This document shows positions 58,222 through 64,000 of a DNA stretch of 64,000 bases, piece after piece. Both the position numbers and the translations under genes were made by a program. The notes beneath the pieces are model-generated. The model searched no databases. It was given only the letters and a program-made list of their open reading frames with translations, and was not told where the DNA came from. The number at the start of each line of letters is the position of its first letter. Position 1 is the first letter of the stretch. This DNA is from Vombatus ursinus (taxonomy: Eukaryota; Chordata; Mammalia; Diprotodontia; Vombatidae), in NCBI RefSeq assembly GCF_900497805.2, contig NW_020946557.1, positions 4,392,833-4,456,832 of the forward strand, read 5' to 3'.

Positions 58222-58415
58222 GGGTACCATGCATGGTATAGTGACAAAATCACTAGATTTCAAGGCAAATGAATCCTTGATTTGGAGTTTGAATTCTTGC
58301 TCCAGCAGTTACCCCTTAGGTGATCTTGAATTTTGGGCCTCAGTTTTCTCAACTATATCATGAGGGAGTTGGATGGTATGACCTTTAAAATCTATTTTAA
58401 CTCCAAATTCCATGA
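58222..58415 (+). repeat. CORE-SINE
   Basis: 'accatgcatggtatagtgac', 'ggagtttgaattcttgctcc', 'gggcctcagttttctcaact'. Confidence 0.65.
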
Positions 58416-58555
58416 GTTTTCTAGGTGCTCTAGCAAAGAGAAGAAAGGACTTTTACATGCTTATAACTGTTCTAAGCCTGTACCCAGTAGTGAATATTTC
58501 TCACTCTATTATGGGTAACTTTTCCATTATTTTAAATATAATTTCCTAAACTTCT

Positions 58556-58826
58556 GTTGGATAGCTAGGTGGCACTGGAGAGAGGAAGTCAGGATTCAGG
58601 AAGATCCATCTTCCCAAGTCCAAATATGGCCTCAAACACTTACTAGCTATGTGATGCTGGGCAAAACACTTAACCCTGTTTGCCTCAGTTTCCTCATCTG
58701 TAAAATAAGCTGGAGAAGGAAATGGCAAACCACTCCAGTATCTTCACCAAGAAAACCCCAAATGGAGTCACAAAGAGTGAGACAGAGCTAAAGTGACTAA
58801 ACGACAACAACAACAAACCTTTTGTA
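58556..58826 (+). mobile_element. RTE-tailed tRNA SINE
   Basis: Head 'tggatagctaggtggcactg', middle 'tactagctatgtgatgctgg', tail 'aaatggcaaaccactccagt', 'ggagtcacaaagagtgagac' and a (CAA)n end 'gacaacaacaacaaac'. Confidence 0.85.
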
Positions 58827-58944
58827 CTCTTCCGGTATACCTCTTGACATAACTGAGACTTGGATTCTTCCCATAAGACATAATATCCCCAGTACTTTCT
58901 CTCTATTATTTAAGTCTCACTTTCTCGCATGTGGTCTCTTATAT

Positions 58945-59145
58945 TGAGTTATAGGATCATAGATTTAGAGCTGGAAGGGGCTTTAGAGGTCATCTAGTCC
59001 ATTTTGTTCATTTAACAGTTAAAGAAACTGAGGCCCAAAGAGGTCCTCAGGGTAACAAAGACTAAGTTTCTGAGGCAGAAGTTTAACCCAGACCATCCTG
59101 ATTCTAAGTGCAGTTGTCTCTCCACTTCACTGTGCTGCCTCTTTC
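58945..59145 (-). repeat. CORE-SINE, antisense
   Basis: 'gatcatagatttagagctgg', 'gaggtcatctagtccatttt', 'aaagaaactgaggcccaaag', 'tccacttcactgtgctgcct'. Confidence 0.75.
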
Positions 59146-59299
59146 TCCCAATTAATAGAAAAAGGAGAGAATTGGGCCTTTTCTTCAGTCTCCAATACGG
59201 GTTATCAACATTTGCTAAGCTCCTCTAAACTTTTCATATCAGAAGTAGTATTTAAACCTACATCCTATGCTTCTAAATCCAGAACTCTTTTTTATCCCC

Positions 59300-59548
59300 T
59301 ATTGTTGTTGTTCAGTCATTATTGAATCTTCAGGACCTCAATTGGGGTTTTCTTGGCAAAGATACTGGAGTGGTTTACCATTTCCTTCTCTAGCTCATTG
59401 TACAGATAAGGAAACTGAAGCAAACAAGGTTAAATCACTTTCCTGGGGTCCTATGGCTGATAAGTGTCTGAGGCCAGATTTGAACTCAAGAAGGTGGGTC
59501 TTCCTTACTCCAGGCCCAGCACTCTATCCACTGTCCCACCTAGTTAGG
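59300..59548 (-). mobile_element. RTE-tailed tRNA SINE, antisense
   Basis: 'ttgttgttgttcagtcatta', 'ggggttttcttggcaaagat', 'aggaaactgaagcaaacaag', 'gatttgaactcaagaaggtg', 'ctctatccactgtcccacct'. Confidence 0.85.
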
Positions 59549-60950
59549 AAAAGTCCCTTTTCCCCTTATACTTCGTTCATGTTGTACCTTCCATTTGAGA
59601 GGAAACCACCATGAAAGTACACTGGTTGTTTCAGGATGACATTCATTAATTAAAACAATGTATCCACAATTGAAGCATATTTCATCTACCTCTACCATCC
59701 TCTTCAAATAACAGCTGCTATTATCCACTGATTTTCCCCAATTCACGTCCATGCTCCTAGAGAAGTTTATGCCATTGACCTTTGTTCTCTCTCTCCTTTC
59801 TGTCCTCCACTGTGGTTCTTAATTGAAATATTCTTTTAATTTTTTATTTCTATAGATTAGAGTCACAGCAGAGGGAGAAACAAGAATGAAGTGCAAGCTG
59901 CATTATTGTAGGAATACATACATTGATGGGATCACAGATTCAGTGGAGTACTGATATATCAGAACTTTTGACTTGTCTTTTATTCCCAGCTCAAATACTA
60001 ATTCCTTCACCAATTCTTATATATCTTTTTGTTTCACCTTTCCCACAGTATTCAGAGCCAATGGCTTGTACATCACAGATACTTAATACATATATTCTAA
60101 TTTGACTACAAGCAAAATAATAATAATAACAGTGAACAATGGTGGGAGAAAGATAGGTAGAACTCTATCAAAATAGATCACCATTAATACAAGTACTGAA
60201 ATCTAAAGCACATAAACATATTTCCACAAGAAGAGGCAAGGAAAAGAAAAAGTACAGAGTTCCTAAATCAATTGACTTCGTAAGGTTCAGAACTTTGCAA
60301 TCATTATTTCTGGGCAGTACATGTTGGTCTAAACAAATAATGATCCACCAGTCAACCAAAGTTGCAGTCTCATCAATCTAATCTCCTTTCTCCCTCCCTT
60401 TAAAATTCATTTACAGATTTAGGCTGAGCCATTTGCCTGATGTGCAAAGCCAAGGGAGTGAGCATTAGGATTTGAAAATATGTGTGTCAATTCAAAATTA
60501 GAAAAAAAGAAACAAGATATTTCTGGTCAAGAGAGAGAAAAAAGACTGTGGAAGCTAATAAGGTTCATTGTAACCCACCAAATCTTTTCTTAAATTTTTC
60601 TGAAAGTTGTACTTCATGAAGCCTGACACTATAAAAGCTCATTTTTAGCTCCTTTTATGGTCCCAACACTACTAACTTAAATATAAATGGCATAGTTTGG
60701 AACCAAGTATCCCATAAAATGTTAAACACTGATAGGCTTAATAACAGAAGAGCTCATTTGAATGTTTTTTATTTCCAGTTGCTTCCATGGGAGCATTTAA
60801 TAAATTCTAAGGGGGAGCTGACCCATGATTACATTTTCATAGTCACTCTTATGTTTTATATTTCATATTTCAATTAACTAATTCCATAGAGAAAAAATTC
60901 ACATCCTTTCATGTCCATTTCTTTTGAATTGGAAAGGTCTGCATAAATGA
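59549..60950. other. Repeat-poor single-copy stretch
   Basis: About 1.4 kb. 60370-60900 is the cleanest part, varied in composition with AT-rich homeodomain-like words ('caattaactaattcc'). No coding frame is supported. Candidate conserved noncoding sequence, unproven. Confidence 0.4.
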
Positions 60951-61136
60951 AGCATGGTACGTGGCAAAAGAACACTTGGTCTGGAATCATAGGATCTAGG
61001 TTTCAATTCTACCTCTAATATTACCCATGTGACTTTGGGCAAGTGACTTAACCTTTCAGGGTCTCAGTTTCTTTATCTGGAAAATGAGGGGGTCGTACTG
61101 GTTAGCCTCTAAGGACCCTTCTAGAATTCTATAATT
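60951..61136 (+). repeat. CORE-SINE
   Basis: 'catggtacgtggcaaaagaa', 'gtttcaattctacctctaat', 'tttgggcaagtgacttaacc', 'gtctcagtttctttatctgg'. Confidence 0.8.
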
Positions 61137-61527
61137 TGATGTGTGTTGGTCCCCACCAACACTAAGGTTGCCCAACACTGTTTAATGTATGAAGTCCTTC
61201 TGGTAAAATATACCTGGTGTTTCCAGGCAGTTTAATAAGACTGTGTGTTTTCTGATATAGAACAGAGTTGGTCATATCTGAGGATAAGAGTCTTGAATAC
61301 TTTAGCAGCTTGTTATTACAGACCCTTTTTTTTTCTCTTAAAGAACAATCTCTTAGCTACTTTTTTTCCCAGGCTTGTGATATGTTCTATGTCTTCCTTT
61401 GTTGCCTGAATGGGTGACCTCTTCTATAAAATTGACTCCTCTTTACTTCCAGTATCTATCCTTGCTATTGAAAAACAATTTGATGATTATACACTATGGA
61501 AGGTGGACCCAGAGAAGTGTCATATTC
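61137..61527. other. Unassigned stretch
   Basis: Nothing recognised. Confidence 0.4.
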
Positions 61528-61682
61528 TTTTTTTTAATTTAATATTTTATTTTTTCCCCAATTACATGGAAAAACAATCTTGAACACTCATTTAAAATTT
61601 TTTTTGAGTTCCAAATTCTCTCCCTCCCTTCCTTCTTCATTGAGAAGGCAAGCAATTTGATGTAGGTTATGCATGTGACACC
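61528..61682 (-). repeat. L1 3' terminus, antisense
   Basis: Poly(A) complement then 'ttttttccccaattacatgg', 'agttccaaattctctccctc', 'gagaaggcaagcaatttgat', 'gtaggttatgcatgtgacac'. It ends where HAL1 copy 3 begins, suggesting HAL1 landed in this L1; the rest of the L1 would lie beyond 64000. Confidence 0.75.
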
Positions 61683-62506
61683 TTTTTTTTTAATATTATG
61701 GTAATTTTTGTTTTTTTTTTGTTTTCAACATTTACTTCCACAAGATTTTGAGTTCCAAATTTTCACCCCATCTCACCCCTCCCCCCACCCCTAGATGGTA
61801 CGCACTCTGAATACTCCTTCCCCCAGTCTGCCCCCCCTTCTATCTCTTCCCCCTTCTCCATCCCCTTCCCCTTCAATTTTCCTGTAGGGCAGGATGGATT
61901 TCTGTACCCCATTTCCTGTATTTCTTATTTCCCAGTTGCATGTGAAAATATTTTTTTAAACATGTGTTTTTAAAACTTTGGGTTCCAAATTTTCTCCCTT
62001 CCTCCCTCCCCACCCACCCTCATTGATAAGGCAAGCAACTAAATATAGGTTATATATGTGCAGTTATGCAAAACACCTCCATAGTAGACATGCTGTGATA
62101 AACTAACTCTATTTCCCTTAATCCTATCCCCCCCATTTATTCTATTCTTTCTTTTGACTCTGACCCTTCTCAGAAGTACTTGCTTCTGATTATCCCCTTT
62201 CCCAATCTGCCCTCCTCTCTATCATCCCCCTACTCTCCTGTCCCCTCCCCCCCCATTTTTCTGAAGGGTAAGACAGATTTCCATACCCAATTGAGTGTGC
62301 ATGTTATTCCCCCCTTAAGTCAAATTCTATAAGAATAAGATTCCTCATTCACCTTCCCCTGTTTCCCCTCCATTGTAAGAGCCTTTTCTTTTCTGTTTTT
62401 TTTTATGAGATAATTTACCCCATTCCACCTCTCCTTTCTCCTTCTCCTAGTATAATCCTCTCTCACTCCTTAACCTTATTCTCCAGATATGACCCCTTCA
62501 TTTTCA

Positions 62507-62656
62507 TTTTTTTTTTGGTGAGGCAATTGGGGCAATTGGGGTTAAGTGACTTCCCCAAGGTCACACAGCTAGTACGTGTCAAGTGTTTGGTCTAGAGGCT
62601 GGATTTGAACTCAGGTCCTCCTGACTTCAGGGCCGGTGTTCTATCCAATGCCCCTG
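62507..62656 (-). mobile_element. tRNA SINE (WALLSI/WSINE-like) nested in HAL1
   Basis: Reverse complement of 'gagttcaaatccagcctcta', 'agctgtgtgaccttggggaa', 'gtcacttaaccccaattgcc' plus poly(A). It is flanked by a 17-bp duplication with one mismatch, 'tgaccccttcattttca' (62490-62506 and 62657-62673). A 'ggggcaatt' unit is doubled and the head is shortened. Confidence 0.85.
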
Positions 62657-62688
62657 TGACTCCTTCATTTTCAACTCACCTTGTGCCT

Positions 62689-62689
<1 letters not shown>

Positions 62690-62753
<64 letters not shown>

Positions 62754-62765
62754 ATCTATATATAT
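62690..62765. repeat. (TATC)n microsatellite inside HAL1
   Basis: About 16 TATC units followed by TATA words, at the same element position as 7051 and 37058. Confidence 0.95.
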
Positions 62766-62905
62766 GTACATATAATTTTTTCCCCTCCAATTATCCCAAT
62801 ACTGACAAAGGTCTCATGAGTTACAAATATCATCTTTCCATGCAGGAATGTAAACAGTTCAACCATAATAAGTCTCTTATGATTTTCTCTTTCCTATTTA
62901 CCTCT

Positions 62906-63968
62906 TCATGTTCCACTTGAGTCTTGTATTTGAAAATCAAATTTTCTATTCAGCTCTGGTCTTTTCATCAAGAATGCTTGAAAGTCCTCTATTTCACTGA
63001 ATGACCATTTTTCCCCTGAAGGATTATACTCAGTTTTGCTGGGTAGGTGATTCTTGGTTGTAATCTTATCTCCTTTGCCCTCCGGAATATTATATTCCAT
63101 GCCCTGTGATCCCTTAATGTAGAAGCAGCAAAATCTTGTGTTATCCTGATTGTGTTTCCATAATACTTGAATTGTTTCTTTCTGGCTGCTTGCAATATTT
63201 TCCCCTTGACCTGGGAACTCTGGAATTTGGCTACAATATTCCTAGGAGTTTTCCTTTGGGGATCTCTTTCAAGTGGTGATCGGTGGATTCTTTCAATTTC
63301 TATTTTGCCCTCTGGTTCTAAAATATCAGGGCAATTTTCCTGGATAATTTCTTGAGAGATGATGTCGAGGCTCTTTTTTTGATCATGGCTTTCAGATAGT
63401 CCAATAATTTTTAAATTCTCTCTCCTGGATCTATTTTCCAGGTCAGTTGTTTTTCCAATGAGATATTTCACATTGTTTTCTAATTTTCCATTCTTTTGGA
63501 CTTGTTTTACAGTGTCTTGATTTCTCATAAAGTCGCTAGCTTCCAATTGCTCTATTCTAAATTTTAAGGAAGTTTTTTCTTCAGCAATCTTTTAGACTTC
63601 CTTTTCCATTTGGCCAATTTTGCTTTTTAGGGCATTCTTCTTCTCATTGGCTTTTTGGACCTCTTTTGCCATTTGGGTTAGGCTATTTTTTAAGGTGTTA
63701 TTTTCTTCAGTATTTTTTTGGGTCTCTTTTAGCAAGCTGCTGACTTGTTTTTCATGATTTTCTTGCAAAACTCTCAGTTTTTCCTCTACCTGTCTTACTT
63801 CTCAAAATCCATTTTGAGCTCTTCCAAGGCCTGGGACTGATTCATATTCTTCTTGGAGGCTTTGGATGTAGGAGCTTTGACTTCATTGTCTTCTTCTGGT
63901 TGTATGTTTTGATCTTCTTTGTCACCAAAGTAAGATAATATAGTCTGACTTTTTTTGCACTGCTTACT
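62906..63968 (-). pseudogene. HAL1 ORF1, copy 3, broken
   Basis: The best preserved ORF1 here. The N-terminus 'MSKQCKKSQTILSYFGDKED' starts at 63968 (piece 63795-63968). The coiled-coil region is interrupted. A 185-codon piece (62989-63546) carries 'RRENLKIIGLSESHDQKK', 'EIIQENCPDILEPEGKIE', 'KTPRNIVAKFQSSQVKGK' and 'ARKKQFKYYGNTIRITQD'. The C-terminus shifts frame near 62990 and ends 'KFDFQIQDSSGT' at 62906. It is an ORF1p-type RNA-binding protein relic. Confidence 0.8.
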
Positions 63969-64000
63969 CATGATCCCAGACAATTACTTGAGTTTTAAAC

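Larger units (their letters stand above)
61683..64000 (-). mobile_element. HAL1 element, copy 3 (5' end beyond window)
   Basis: Same layout as copies 1 and 2: A-rich 3' end, distal 3' module A (61720-61960), proximal module (61960 onward), and ORF1 from 63968 downward with no ORF2. The window ends within about 40 bases upstream of the ORF1 ATG. It contains a SINE (62507-62656) and a long TATC run. The host L1 end at 61528-61682 gives a triple nest: SINE in HAL1 in L1. Confidence 0.85.

Noticed and set aside
62681-62920. Frame with repeated 'SIYL' residues
   Set aside because: Translation of the TATC microsatellite.

Overview
The window is AT-rich, gene-poor mammalian DNA, almost certainly from a marsupial. 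The evidence is the repeat set: L1 copies with marsupial-type 3' ends, ORF1-only half-L1 (HAL1) elements, a BovB/RTE LINE next to tRNA-derived SINEs that share its (CAA)n tail, a tRNA SINE of the WALLSI/WSINE kind, and a dense background of L2, L3/CR1 and MIR/THER/MON-type CORE-SINEs. Family names are from memory; the species cannot be fixed. I found no convincing host exon, promoter or RNA gene. Nearly every long reading frame is a transposon fragment or chance.

Layout. 0-6 kb: old L1 3' ends, CORE-SINE and L2 scraps. 6.2-9.2 kb: a full-length HAL1 (minus) with a target-site duplication, then an RTE-tailed SINE. 10.5-12.95 kb: a short class I-like endogenous retrovirus fossil with the outline of a reverse-transcribed mRNA (R-U5-interior-U3-R-polyA inside a 15-bp duplication). 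14.9-19.6 kb: an L1 (plus) split by a near-complete BovB (minus). 19.6-20.7 kb: an L1 (minus) split by an L2 fragment and carrying a SINE. 21-34 kb: L2, L3/CR1 and MIR fragments, plus an old L1 with an ORF1 remnant and another L1 piece inserted in it. 35.7-40.4 kb: an L1 (minus) split by a second full-length HAL1. 40.4-61.5 kb: L2, L1 3' ends, CORE-SINEs, RTE-SINEs, several microsatellites and long single-copy stretches. 61.5-64 kb: a third HAL1 (minus), lying in an L1 3' end, carrying a SINE, and cut by the window edge.

Most interesting points: (1) the retrovirus copy with processed-mRNA structure; (2) three ORF1-only L1 elements, two with intact 5' and 3' junctions; (3) an antisense ORF0-like frame in the HAL1 5' UTR, aligned in two copies; (4) a PIP-box-like N-terminal motif in HAL1 ORF1 in all three copies; (5) a YY1-like site at the HAL1 5' end; (6) modular HAL1 3' ends and a microsatellite-seeding site just after ORF1. 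The elements depend on each other: HAL1, the WSINE-like SINE and probably the retrovirus copy would need L1 ORF2 protein, and the RTE-tailed SINEs would need BovB.
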